From Rhodanobacteraceae bacterium (GTDB lineage: Bacteria; Pseudomonadota; Gammaproteobacteria; Xanthomonadales; SZUA-5), in assembly GCA_024234055.1 (NCBI GenBank), contig JACKOW010000002.1, positions 310,001-374,000 on the forward strand: a stretch of 64,000 nucleotides of DNA, in the 5' to 3' direction. Below are positions 27,001-35,494 of the stretch, piece by piece; position 1 is the stretch's first letter; each line of letters begins with the position of its first letter. The translations under genes were made by a program, and so were the position numbers. Below the pieces are notes generated by a model. That model was given only the letters and a program-made list of their open reading frames with translations, ran no database searches and was not told the DNA's origin.

Positions 27001-27032
27001 GTGCGGAACTGTTCATGGATGACTTTGAGTGA
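24003..27032 (+). CDS. Large secreted PQQ-like beta-propeller protein with ELFMDDFE tail
   Basis: A 1,009-residue exported protein. The ATG at 24003 begins a clean signal peptide (MRIRLGFLWVVALTCRAAFA, cleavage near residue 20). The frame is open further upstream, but that part is not signal-like. The mature protein contains repeated propeller strands of the PQQ-binding type (DGATGERIWARN, DGATGATVWDQS, DANTGAASDPIE), with blades forming one or two propellers, then a C-terminal beta domain (residues about 890-1000). It ends in ELFMDDFE, a variant of the FANGFE tail. Probable extracellular or outer-surface protein; ligand unknown. Confidence 0.85.
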   Translation: MRIRLGFLWVVALTCRAAFADSAVVWRHEPTVSLAPDACVEFGRVTSPFATESVLCPDPQGALVIQGATPFPTLLAQTSAHGGLVRYSAGVPSTSIPMPFMAQPLAARQLADGSTAILSVDLELQPSSSGLFRAHLSLMDIQGALRWTIPIGGLRTQSDRAARAGFVAELSAGGDLVALVNNGWLQAVRVRRSDGRIEAYAETSGADLGSEGLVNQPAGIYSSVPFTAWIGQDNVYVANDYALQTLNSTDMQTRAYMPWRDLFADSSIVARAFQPAATSDGLFVLVDRLSAIPPFHDCQLLRVSATGQVVWDTLISDCTPDGFLEMAGPERLVFTGHKSGPVQIMAIADVQAGAIEREIPLTAIPKRLASTGSVAAYLSQGPEVGQVQVTGLRLADGAQLYRQGFDFPSDVDESFPARAQLPNLISDGTSVFAVQYGRSDRFRSLGFVAHVIDANTGAASDPIEPNNIDVSADVSILGRSGKGLILGTTLTPKLPWQGRIEGVDGATGERIWARNVAAQSPDSFPNFQVNDQRVLIAEGERLTAPERWRLRAQVVDALTGADVLLDTRELSPPPPTFSSTSFLGVTLTPENYLIYAASNSGGMHAIGLAPSGQPAWDVVHADVSVLTRTDRGRQLVVINPTPGEASLAAVNAVDGSLIQLGAWQGDASINVASDVGVDHRDLWMITVRRNPSGVYIFTVQRRTPGHGLVWSREIVSTTPNPAIVFANAELEDGSLAFTLRNVLSSSSNTVARTLRLDGATGATVWDQSQSFAPRTSTGCRQFSMASNGDLLCAESYGEVALEFSAVANAQTYVRRMNPTTGELRGVHWLAIESDTLRGLFREDGPSTRSFRAEGELGFAFTGPAAGARPYTTAAVGRIREPIDSISGDLRVTGAPAANGARFRLHNESNALAADVQWTVDVSGQGAIESIDCSPEMMAGAQIRVYGARGAFDLEPGATTECVVHWLQSVPGEMRKASLYAWPAFDYLDRDPGNNVAVAVGAELFMDDFE

Positions 27033-27241
27033 GCCAGACCAGCGATCTGTCGCGGAGGACACCCGCTTGAGCCCTGAACGTACAAGGTGGGTTCTCGGCA
27101 GGATGTACGGCAGGACACTTGGGCCTGTGCAACGCTGTTGTCTATCATTCTCCGCCAGGGCCAATCGCCTTGCCGTCGCGCACGGCAGAACTCGAACCCT
27201 GGGCCTCGCAGCAACTCCCTCTGGTCTGCCGAAGCAGCGTC

Positions 27242-27592
27242 ATGTCCGAGCACCGAATCTTCAAGACTGCCTTCGCCTCTGTGTACCCGATGTACGTGCA
27301 GAAGGCCGAACGGAAGGGTCGATCCCAGGACGAAGTCGATGAAGTGATCTGCTGGCTGACCGGCTACGACCGAGCAGGTCTGCGTAAGCAGATTGAAGGG
27401 AAGGCAGACATCAGGGCCTTCTTCAGCGACGCTCCGGCCATGAACCCGAACTGCCACTTGATCACTGGCGTTGTCTGTGGCGTTCGTGTCGAAGAAGTCG
27501 AAGACCCACTCATGAAGAAGATCCGCATGCTGGACAAGCTCGTGGATGAATTGGCCAAAGGCAAGACCATGGACAAGGTGCTCCGCAGCTGA
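27242..27592 (+). CDS. DUF2200 family protein
   Basis: A 116-residue protein starting MSEHRIFKTAFASVYPMYVQ. It matches the DUF2200 family along its length: FASVYPMYVQKAERKGRSQD, EVICWLTGYD, a central ALMNP-like NPNCHLITGVVCGVRVEEVE, and the C-terminal DKLVDELAKGKTMDKVLRS. The family is small, cytoplasmic, found scattered in bacteria, and has no established function. The ATG at 27242 coincides with the conserved start; upstream codons in frame are not part of the family. Monocistronic between a propeller gene and a decayed transposase. Confidence 0.92.
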   Translation: MSEHRIFKTAFASVYPMYVQKAERKGRSQDEVDEVICWLTGYDRAGLRKQIEGKADIRAFFSDAPAMNPNCHLITGVVCGVRVEEVEDPLMKKIRMLDKLVDELAKGKTMDKVLRS

Positions 27593-27704
27593 GCAGTTGC
27601 GAGGAGCCGTGGTACTCGTGGACTGCGGCTGTTCGCGAACGCGGGTGAGCTCCTGGCGTGGCGTACTGCCCCAGTCGATTCCGCACAATCCCTTTTCGAC
27701 GTGT

Positions 27705-27977
27705 CGATGGAATGTCGAGTGCGGCGTGCAGATGTTTGGGCCAGACCACGAAGGCGCCAATGCGACTGGGATGGTGTTGCTTGACCCGGCGCAGCGACTC
27801 GCGCGAGACCTCGGCGTGATCGATCAGCAAGGTGTTTGCTTGGCGCTGCGCCAGGTTGAGGGTGAAGAACCAGGTGGCGCCGGGGGTAAGCGGGCGGCGG
27901 AATCGGGTCAAGGTTCGCCCTTGGCTACGCGAGGGTTTGCAAGTGGGTGACGGGAAGGTAGGGTTTGCAGCGAACAT
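27705..27977 (-). pseudogene. REP-associated tyrosine transposase (RAYT), truncated
   Basis: The frame reads RFRRPLTPGATWFFTLNLAQ, then LIDHAEVSRESLRRVKQHHP, then RIGAFVVWPKHLHAALDIP. This is the N-terminal half of the Y1-transposase-like RAYT family, including the HxH (HLH, residues 82-84) metal site. After it, homology is lost; the catalytic Tyr region and the C-terminal half are missing. RAYTs are thought to move REP palindromes, and this window is rich in them. The remnant shows that the host lineage had such an enzyme; the active copy, if any, must be elsewhere. Confidence 0.75.
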
Positions 27978-28053
27978 TCGCCTTCCTTTGTCACAGCCCG
28001 GACGACGAAGCGCGGGCTAGATCGCCATGCCAACCGCCCAAGGTGAGAGCCCC

Positions 28054-31000
28054 ATGAGCAGCAAGTCGCAAAGCGCAAGTTCGACGCCCAATCGAGAGAT
28101 CATCGACGACACCGAGGATCGGCTCAGTATCCACACCCATCGCATTGATCTCACTCAGGCACACCTGCCTTATCAGGCGGTGGCTGGCAAACGACTGGGG
28201 TCACGCAAGCATTTTTCGGTGTATGCCGATCAGATTCGATTGAGCGGCGCGCTGGAGAATCCGGGGCGCGACATCGAGCTTCACGCGCGCGAGATCATCA
28301 TCGACGGGGTGATCTCGCTGGATACCTCGGGTGCCGATGCGGCCCATGACTTCGCCCCGGGTGAGCCCGCGACTCAGAAGGACATCACACCCGGCGCGGC
28401 CGGCACCGATGGCGCCGATGGCACGCAAGGCGGAGACGCCGGGAAAATACGGATCTGCGCACAGCGATTGGTACGCCTCCCGTCAGCGAGCGGCAAGCTC
28501 GCCGCCAGCGATCTTGCGTCCATCGGCGCCAAGCTCCTTTCCGACCATCCGCCCAGGATCGACAATGTCAGCAAGCTGGCACCCTTCGAGTTTGCCCGAA
28601 CCAGGATGTTCGGCCCCAATGAAGTCTCGTTGACCCTCGACCAGGGCCTCATCGAAGGACTTGCGCAGCTTGTGCTGGCATCGGTGGGATTTGATGGCAG
28701 TTCTCGGCGGATTCGCTTGTCCTTCGAGCTACCGGCCTTGAAGCTCACCGGGACCACGAAGTTTTCCGGCAGCATGCGAATTGTCAGCTCGTCCTTTGGC
28801 TGCCGGTTGATCGCATCCGCGGCGATCGGGCGCGATGGCAAGATCGGGACGGTGCAACTGGATTCCTCGCTGATCATGACGGCGCCCATTCGATTGTCTG
28901 CTGCCGTGGTCAGCGGCGACTTGTCGCCCGCCATGCAGCAGACGGTGCGCGAGCAGATACAGGCACATGTGCGCGCGCCATTGATCGACGTGTTGCTGCA
29001 GCGCTTCGCTGATCAGATTCACGGCGCCACACTCGGTCTGCTGGCCAGGGGTGGCCCCGGCGGGCGTGGGCAGGATGGCCACGCCGGCGTGCGCGGGGAA
29101 TCGGGCGCCGACGGAGCACAAAGCAACAGAACCGGCGTGCTGACCAACGGCAACTTTGGCTTTCCACAAGAAGCCATCGGCAAGGACGGACAGGTGGGCG
29201 GTCGCGCGGGATCTCCGGGGCGATCAGGTCCGGGCGGCAGGGGTGGACAGATTGAAGTCAATGTCATTGAGCCGATCGAGTTTGCGCTGATCTACAGCGT
29301 TGACGGTGGCGACGGTGGCGGCCCCGCCAATCCCGGCGAGCCAGGTGCCGGCGGGCTCGGAGGCAAGGGCGCCATGACCAGAATGGTCGATGCCAGGACT
29401 GGCAAGGCGCTTGAGGACAGACGAGCGACCAATGGCCACGATGGCCCGCAGGGCCCCGTCGCTCAAGGCCACGGGAACACCGGCCCGCAAGGCGCTGCGG
29501 GACAGCCGCTGCATCTCAACGGCAAGGCCTTCAGCGGCGCCCAAGTGCCGGCGTTTGGCTTTTCCGATCTGGCGCCGTACTTGAGCCTGAGCCAGTTGAT
29601 GATCACTCAGAACGCGACCGATCTCGATTTCCTCAACGCTGCGAATGAGCCCGCCTTGAATACCGTGGCGCGCGGCTATGAGTGGTTGATCAGCATCAAT
29701 GCCCGGTTTGCCGATCCAGACGCTGCTGCGGCGCAAGCCGTGGGTGCGCCTGAGAGCAAGGTACGCGCAGGCATTCACAACAGCGCGGTGATTTCCTTGA
29801 TGCGCCTGCAGCAGGGGCTGGACTTCTACGGCCATAGTTACAACTGGACGCCGGTGCTCAATCTGGAAAACCTGATGACGCGCACGGGTCAACTCATCCA
29901 GCTGGGCAAGGTGGTGGAGGACCAGTACAACCGCTATCTGGACAAGGCTGCCACTGACAAGGCGCGCATGCGCTCGTTCATCGAAGCCAAGCAGAACATC
30001 GATCGCAAGCTGGGTGATTTCCTGACCGAGATCGACAAGCTCAGGCCGCAGATCGAAGACTTCGAGACCGAGGTCAGGGACTATTCCGAAGATCTTCGCT
30101 ACCAGCGTACCGTGTTGCTGGAAGGAGAACTCAAGTTCAAGGACGAGCTGATCAAGTTCTTGCAGGAAGAAGAAGGCCTGGGTTTTGAGCAGTTCCTCGA
30201 CATGCTGGCCACCGTGATTGGCTGTGCCGGTGGCGTGGTGAGCGGAGTCGGCGGTATCAAGACGGCCTTTGATGCGGTGAAGAAGGCCACCGAATTCAGC
30301 AAGAAAGTGTCCAGTGTGGTGAACATCTTCAAGCAGGCCAAGGCGACGATAGAGAGTGTGCGCAAGGCCTATTCGACCGTGAAGGATTACCTGGACGAGA
30401 GCAACCCGAACGCGGCAAAGATCCTGGTGGATGGCGAGGAATTCGATGCCTTGCTGAAGAAGTATCTGGGCAAGTTCGATGCCGCCGGTGAGCTGCGCAC
30501 GGCGATGGACTATTACCTGGAACTGGTTCAGGCCCGCAACATGGCGGCGTACAACTACACCACGCTGGTGGCGCAATTATTGAATCTGAAGACGCAGCAC
30601 GACCAGGTCTACGACACCATCCAGCACCTCAATGCCGAGGTCGCGCGCCATCAGGACAATGTGCTGCCGATCTACACCGCTTTTGTCAAAGACGCCTACG
30701 AAGACCTGCAGCGCAATCTGCTGCGCAACATCTATCAGGAGAATCGTGCCTACCAGTACTGGGCCTTGCGCGATCGACAGCTCAAGACCAGCGATCTGAA
30801 CATCGCGACGCTGGCTGCCACCCATGAACGATTGATCAGTGAAATCGACGGCTTCCGCGAAGACAACGAAGCATTCTCCGACTTCACCCAGAAGCTGACG
30901 ATTTCCGCCGAGCGCTACCCCAACGAATTCGCAGCGATGCTTGCCTCGCGGTCCCTGGCCTTTCGACTGCGCATTCGCGATGAGCCCGGATTCATGAACA

Positions 31001-31380
31001 TGTCGCATGTGATTGCGCGCAAGTTCCGGCTGGAGTTCCCCGAGATCGATGGCGGCGATCATGTGCTGTTCGTCAATCTGGTGCACAGCGGACAGGCACT
31101 GCTCAACAGCGATGTCAATCTGGACAAACCCGGCGTGCTCCACCAGTTCAGCCACAGACCACGCATCCGCCCCTACCGCATTGACTACAAGGACCAGACC
31201 AATGTCGCGGGTGGAAATCTGGGCGAAGGCGATCAAGGCTACATCGGTCTCAGCCCATTTGCCGTTTGGCGCATCGACTTCGACATCAACGGCAATCAAT
31301 GGCTGGACCTGAGCAAGCTCAAGACCGTCATCCTGACTTTCGAGGGTCGCATGCTCGGCCCGGGGCGGCGATTGAATTAG
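28054..31380 (+). CDS. Large Gly-rich and helical protein, possible alpha-pore-forming-toxin-like
   Basis: A 1,108-residue protein with no signal peptide. ATG 28054 is preferred because AAGGTGAGAG precedes it; ATG 28027 has no such site. Layout: an N-terminal beta region (1-340) with a short GTDGADGTQGGDAG tract; two collagen-like Gly-rich tracts (about 340-490, for example GGPGGRGQDGHAGVRGESGA and GSPGRSGPGGRGGQ); a long helical region (about 590-960) interrupted by a hydrophobic hairpin-like stretch (FLDMLATVIGCAGGVVSGVG, about 714-733); and a C-terminal beta domain with GYIGLSPFAVWRIDFDINGN. Long helices around a hydrophobic hairpin recall alpha-pore-forming toxins, and the last domain recalls large insecticidal-type toxins. 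This is inference from layout; no close family is recognised. Confidence 0.8.
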   Translation: MSSKSQSASSTPNREIIDDTEDRLSIHTHRIDLTQAHLPYQAVAGKRLGSRKHFSVYADQIRLSGALENPGRDIELHAREIIIDGVISLDTSGADAAHDFAPGEPATQKDITPGAAGTDGADGTQGGDAGKIRICAQRLVRLPSASGKLAASDLASIGAKLLSDHPPRIDNVSKLAPFEFARTRMFGPNEVSLTLDQGLIEGLAQLVLASVGFDGSSRRIRLSFELPALKLTGTTKFSGSMRIVSSSFGCRLIASAAIGRDGKIGTVQLDSSLIMTAPIRLSAAVVSGDLSPAMQQTVREQIQAHVRAPLIDVLLQRFADQIHGATLGLLARGGPGGRGQDGHAGVRGESGADGAQSNRTGVLTNGNFGFPQEAIGKDGQVGGRAGSPGRSGPGGRGGQIEVNVIEPIEFALIYSVDGGDGGGPANPGEPGAGGLGGKGAMTRMVDARTGKALEDRRATNGHDGPQGPVAQGHGNTGPQGAAGQPLHLNGKAFSGAQVPAFGFSDLAPYLSLSQLMITQNATDLDFLNAANEPALNTVARGYEWLISINARFADPDAAAAQAVGAPESKVRAGIHNSAVISLMRLQQGLDFYGHSYNWTPVLNLENLMTRTGQLIQLGKVVEDQYNRYLDKAATDKARMRSFIEAKQNIDRKLGDFLTEIDKLRPQIEDFETEVRDYSEDLRYQRTVLLEGELKFKDELIKFLQEEEGLGFEQFLDMLATVIGCAGGVVSGVGGIKTAFDAVKKATEFSKKVSSVVNIFKQAKATIESVRKAYSTVKDYLDESNPNAAKILVDGEEFDALLKKYLGKFDAAGELRTAMDYYLELVQARNMAAYNYTTLVAQLLNLKTQHDQVYDTIQHLNAEVARHQDNVLPIYTAFVKDAYEDLQRNLLRNIYQENRAYQYWALRDRQLKTSDLNIATLAATHERLISEIDGFREDNEAFSDFTQKLTISAERYPNEFAAMLASRSLAFRLRIRDEPGFMNMSHVIARKFRLEFPEIDGGDHVLFVNLVHSGQALLNSDVNLDKPGVLHQFSHRPRIRPYRIDYKDQTNVAGGNLGEGDQGYIGLSPFAVWRIDFDINGNQWLDLSKLKTVILTFEGRMLGPGRRLN

Positions 31381-31553
31381 CGCTGCGCGCGACCTGCGTC
31401 TCCCTTTGACCATGATCGGCGTTCCTGTCATGCCCGAACCTACCGAATACATGGCCAAGACCTGCGTTGCGCCGCCGATGGTCCTGTAGCACGGTTACGG
31501 ATTCGTCAGCGGCTTCATCAGTTTCGGTGAGACGTTTGCGAGGTTGCCATGGA

Positions 31554-34319
31554 TCACTTCGCGCGGGCAGGTGCGGCGAGCGCCGCGCGCAGCTCACCCA
31601 TCAGTTTTCGATCTGGCGACTGCGGCACCAAGGCATCGTCAAGGACGGCCTCGCCACGCGACAGCGCCTGGACCGCCACGTCGGCTCGACCCAGTTGCGT
31701 GGCAAGTCGAGCGAGCTGCAGTTCCGTCAACGCGGCGCGGATCGAGCGCGTTCCCTGGTATTGACGCAGTGACTGCGCCAGGCTCGTCAAGCGTCCGAGA
31801 TCATCCGCGTCGCCTTCGCTGGATGCGAGCAGCCAGGCGAAGCGCATGGTGCGCGCAATGTCCGCAGCACCTCGTTGCCGATAGTGATCGTAGCGATCAA
31901 CCAACCAGGCTCTGTCGGGTGACGGGCTCAGTCCTTCGAGCAGGGCGCGGCTGTCGTCGACCTCCGGGTGCCCATCACCCAGCGCTTGGCGGCGGCGCTT
32001 GAGGACATTCCCGGCGCAGGACCGCGCCTCGGCGAGCTTGCCCCGCTCGACCAGCACGCGGCAGAGGTTGTGCTCGACGCGCACGGTGTTGGCGTGTTCT
32101 GCACCGAAAAGCTGCTGACGCAGCTGCAGCGATGCGCGCATGTTGCGCTCGGCGCCTTCGAGATCGCCGCGTACCTCCTGCAGCGCACCGAGATTGTTCA
32201 GCAGCAGCGCCGCATCGGAGGAGTCAGGATCGACCTGGCGCGTCATCTCAAGCGCTTCCAGGTAGTGCGCCTGCGCCTGGGCAAGGTTGCCCTGGCCAAA
32301 CTCGTGGGCGGCGAGCTCGTTGAGCGCAGAGGCCGTTTCCAGGCTTCGGTCGCCATGCGCTTTGCGGCGTCCTTCGACCACGCGCTGCAGCCACTCGATG
32401 GCTTGGTCGTAGTCTCCGGCGCTCGCCAGCGCCTGACCCAGCACCATCATGGTGAGCAGCGTGCGCGGATCGTCGGCCCCATAGAGCGATGACTTGTCTT
32501 CGATGGCTTGCCGAAAACGACGGATCGCCAACGGCAAGTCGCCGCGCTTCTGGGCGACCCGCCCCATGTTGTGACGCGACGATGCCAGCGCCTCCAGATC
32601 CGGAGGCTGCTGCGCGCCGAAGATGGCCTCGGCGCGAAGAAACTGCGCTTCGGCTTCGTCCTCACGGTTTTGATTCTGCAACGCAACGCCCAGCGAATTC
32701 AGTGCATGCCCCACCGCCGGGGCATTGGGGCCCAGACTCGCCTCTCGCAAGGCCAATGCCTGCCGCGCGGAAGGTTCCGCCTCGACATTGTTTCCCTGTC
32801 GCGTCAGCGCCCGGGCGCGCTCATGCAGCAGTTCAGCCCGCATCAGCGGATCGGGTGGTTGAGTGGCCAGGCCGGCGTCGAACTGCGATACGGCTGCAGC
32901 GGGATCGCCTATGCCCGCAAGCAGCACGCCCATGGTGAGACGCAGCTGGGCGTCGATCGCGGCATCACCGCTGCGGTGCGTGGTCAGGCGCTCGGCCCCG
33001 CGTTCGAGCAGCGCGCGGGCGCTGACGTCGGCGTTGCGGGCGACGCGCGGGTCGGCACCGCTGAACAGGTCGGTCATCAGATCTGCCACCGCCTGCGCGG
33101 TGCGCGCCTTCTGCTGGGCCTCCTGCTCGGCTGCCAGCGCGCGTTGCAGTGATGCCTGCAGTTGTACGACGAAGAAGGCCGTGGCCAGCACCGCCGCGGC
33201 CGCCACCGTGACGCCCCATCGATGACGGCGCAGCCATTTGCGGCTGCGATAGCGAACGGTGTCGGGCATGGCCTGAACCTGCAGGCCTCGCTGCCAGCGC
33301 TGGATGTCCGCGGCCAGATCGCCCGCAGACCGATAGCGGCGTTCGGGCTCTTCCCGCACGGCCATGGCCACGATGCGATCGAGCTCGACGTTGATGGCGT
33401 CGGCGTCGCGGCGAACCCAGGGGAAGCTGGATGCACGGGCGATGTCGCCAGGTCGCGTTCTCGGTGTCTCGTCCTGCTCGCCACGCGCCGGTTCCCCGCA
33501 CAACAGTTCGAACAGCAGCAAACCCAACGCATGCACGTCAGTCGCCACGGTGACCGGACGTCCGGCAATCTGTTCGGGCGCGGCGTAGGTCGGGGTGTAG
33601 ACACGCGTAGAGGTCACCCGGTTGGCGTCCTCGGCGTCGAGCAGTTTGGCGATGCCGAAGTCGAGCAGAACGGGGCTGTCATCGCCTCGCACCAGCAGGT
33701 TGGCCGGCTTCAAATCGCGATGCACGACGAGGTTGGCGTGCGCGTGGTCAACCGCCCGCGCCAGCGCCGCAACCAGATCCAGCCGCTGCTGCAGACTGGG
33801 CTGACGTTTTTCCAGCCAGCTTGCCAGGGACTGGCCGTCCACGTACTCCATGACCAGATACGGTTGTCCCGCGACCGTGCCCGCATCGAGAAAACGCGCA
33901 ATATTGGGGTGCTGCAGGCTGGCGAGCACGCTGCGTTCGCGCTGAAACAGATCGTTCGCGGTGGACTCACCGGCGCCGCGCACCAGCTTCAGGGCCACCT
34001 GCTGGCGCACCCCGTCGGCGTCGCGCTCGGCCAGATAGACCCAACCCATGCCACCCGCGCCGAGCAGGCGCAGCAAGCGATAAGGGCCGAGTTGACCGTG
34101 CACAGGTGGCGCGCCATCCAGGCTGCGCAGCAGGCGCTCGGCGACCGGGTCGTCGGCTTCACCGGATGTGCCTCCCGAGGGCAGCAGTTTGCGTAGCTGC
34201 TCGGCCAACTCAGGGTGCTGGGCATCGAGTTCCGCCAGCGCCGCGTGACGCTGATCGGGTGCCATCTCGATCAGACGATCGAAACTCTCGCGCAGCCCAG
34301 GCGCCGTTCCGCCGCTCAC
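31554..34319 (-). CDS. Membrane Ser/Thr kinase with TPR sensor domain
   Basis: A 921-residue Hanks-type kinase. The GTG at 34319 overlaps the sigma stop by four bases (GTGA), so this start is chosen; the frame is open slightly upstream. Kinase region about 78-350: LGAGGMGWVY, Lys111, HRDLKPAN (200-207), DFGIAK, APEQ. One membrane helix at about 376-396 (WGVTVAAAAVLATAFFVVQL) and then TPR units (about 430-800, such as AVGHALNSLGVALQNQNRED and ALLLNNLGALQEVRGDLEGA), probably periplasmic. The catalytic set is complete. Translational coupling to the sigma gene argues that the two proteins act as a pair, the kinase sensing envelope signals and phosphorylating the sigma factor. Confidence 0.94.
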   Translation of the reverse strand: MSGGTAPGLRESFDRLIEMAPDQRHAALAELDAQHPELAEQLRKLLPSGGTSGEADDPVAERLLRSLDGAPPVHGQLGPYRLLRLLGAGGMGWVYLAERDADGVRQQVALKLVRGAGESTANDLFQRERSVLASLQHPNIARFLDAGTVAGQPYLVMEYVDGQSLASWLEKRQPSLQQRLDLVAALARAVDHAHANLVVHRDLKPANLLVRGDDSPVLLDFGIAKLLDAEDANRVTSTRVYTPTYAAPEQIAGRPVTVATDVHALGLLLFELLCGEPARGEQDETPRTRPGDIARASSFPWVRRDADAINVELDRIVAMAVREEPERRYRSAGDLAADIQRWQRGLQVQAMPDTVRYRSRKWLRRHRWGVTVAAAAVLATAFFVVQLQASLQRALAAEQEAQQKARTAQAVADLMTDLFSGADPRVARNADVSARALLERGAERLTTHRSGDAAIDAQLRLTMGVLLAGIGDPAAAVSQFDAGLATQPPDPLMRAELLHERARALTRQGNNVEAEPSARQALALREASLGPNAPAVGHALNSLGVALQNQNREDEAEAQFLRAEAIFGAQQPPDLEALASSRHNMGRVAQKRGDLPLAIRRFRQAIEDKSSLYGADDPRTLLTMMVLGQALASAGDYDQAIEWLQRVVEGRRKAHGDRSLETASALNELAAHEFGQGNLAQAQAHYLEALEMTRQVDPDSSDAALLLNNLGALQEVRGDLEGAERNMRASLQLRQQLFGAEHANTVRVEHNLCRVLVERGKLAEARSCAGNVLKRRRQALGDGHPEVDDSRALLEGLSPSPDRAWLVDRYDHYRQRGAADIARTMRFAWLLASSEGDADDLGRLTSLAQSLRQYQGTRSIRAALTELQLARLATQLGRADVAVQALSRGEAVLDDALVPQSPDRKLMGELRAALAAPARAK

Positions 34320-34867
34320 TCGCTTAACGCCTGACGCAGCCAGGCCTGGCCGAAGCGCAGGGCCCGAAACACGCTGGAAACCGAACACCCGAGCGCCTCG
34401 GCCACCTCTTCCCGCCCGAGTCCGCCGAAATAGGTCAGCTCGACGACTTTCGCCGAATCGGCGTCGACAGCCTCCAGCCGCTCCAGCGCCTGATGCAACT
34501 CGAGAATGCCGAGGTCGGCATCGGGGTCAACCAGTTCCTCACCCAGGGTCACCTGCACGAGGTCGCCGCCGCGTCGCTGCGATTGCCGGGCGCGGGCCTG
34601 GTCGACCAGCACGCTGCGCATGTGCAGCGCCGCGAAGGCGAAGAAATGGGCGCGGTCGCGCCAGTCCACATCGCCGCCCAGCATGCGCAGCATTGCCTCG
34701 TTCACCAGCGCGGTGGGCTGCAGGGTCACCTGCCGCTCACTGCGCAAACGGACTGCGGCGAGCTCACGCAGCTGCCCCTGCACGAGCACGGCCAGCTCAT
34801 CGAGGGCCGCGCGATCGCCGGCTTTCCAGCGCTGCAGACATTGGGTGATGTCGACCGAAGATCGCAT
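34316..34867 (-). CDS. ECF sigma factor (TIGR02999/ECF43-like), second copy
   Basis: A 183-residue ECF sigma factor starting MRSSVDITQCLQRWKAGDRA. Region 2 is AHFFAFAALHMRSVLVDQAR; region 4 HTH is REEVAEALGCSVSSVFRALR. The LVNEAMLRM stretch and overall length match the group of the sigma factor at 10132-10668. It is first in a two-gene operon, its stop overlapping the kinase start. ATG 34867 is preferred; a TTG four codons upstream is possible. No anti-sigma factor is encoded nearby, consistent with control by phosphorylation. Probable targets include surface genes; the tail-bearing gene at 35495 lies divergently upstream. Confidence 0.92.
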   Translation of the reverse strand: MRSSVDITQCLQRWKAGDRAALDELAVLVQGQLRELAAVRLRSERQVTLQPTALVNEAMLRMLGGDVDWRDRAHFFAFAALHMRSVLVDQARARQSQRRGGDLVQVTLGEELVDPDADLGILELHQALERLEAVDADSAKVVELTYFGGLGREEVAEALGCSVSSVFRALRFGQAWLRQALSE

Positions 34868-35494
34868 GGATCGCGCCAAAGCTTGCTCAGGAAAGAAGGC
34901 CCCATAAGCAGTCTAGCCCGACCAGAGACCCTCTGAACGAATTCCCGGCGCCATTGCAAGCCACCTTTTTCGGCCCGACACTGCCGACGGACCATGAACC
35001 AGCGGAACGGAAGTAGGCCGAGGGTGCCCCGCAGCGGCTCCCCGGCGCCTTTCGCATCACCGCCCGGAAAGCGCTACGCGCACTTCGGGCTACAAGAGCC
35101 GGCTCTTGCCGGAATATGGGAATTCAATGACCTGGGCGCGACACTGCGCCCCGGCCCTGAGCCAGAGCGAGAGGTAGCGCGGCTCCGGCGCGCGCTGAAT
35201 CGGGATGTGCGCCAGAGCTGTTCGCGCCGGCGGCCGCGGCATGCCCTGGCAGGCACGAACCGGCCTTGAGGAGGGACGCGCGCCTGCGCGGCCGCTCTTG
35301 ATCGCCGCCCAGCGCAGCGCGGCGCCCTCCACAACAGCGACCCGAACCCCCGGTGCCCGGCGCCGGAATGCGGTAGTTCAGACGCCCCGGGAGCGAAGTT
35401 CGGGCCCGCCCAGCCCCAATCCCCACGTCCTTGACCGATTTTCGCGCGAACCTGCGCTTGGCATCCGGGAACCCCTCATGACCGGGAACCTGCC
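34868..35494. other. Repeat-bearing region between sigma operon and surface protein
   Basis: Contains a copy of the dispersed CATTGCAAGCCACC...ACCATGAACC element (34950-34998) and a copy of the GAGGGACGCGCGCCTGCGCG...GGCGCCCTCCACAACAGC element (about 35268-35345), both shared with the 13.7-kb gap. No gene is convincing. Promoters for both divergent transcripts should lie here but are not identifiable by eye. Confidence 0.6.

Noticed and set aside
29224..30576. A 450-codon frame opposite the large Gly-rich protein
   Set aside because: Antisense shadow with no recognisable domain. The sense strand has a ribosome binding site and coherent domain layout.
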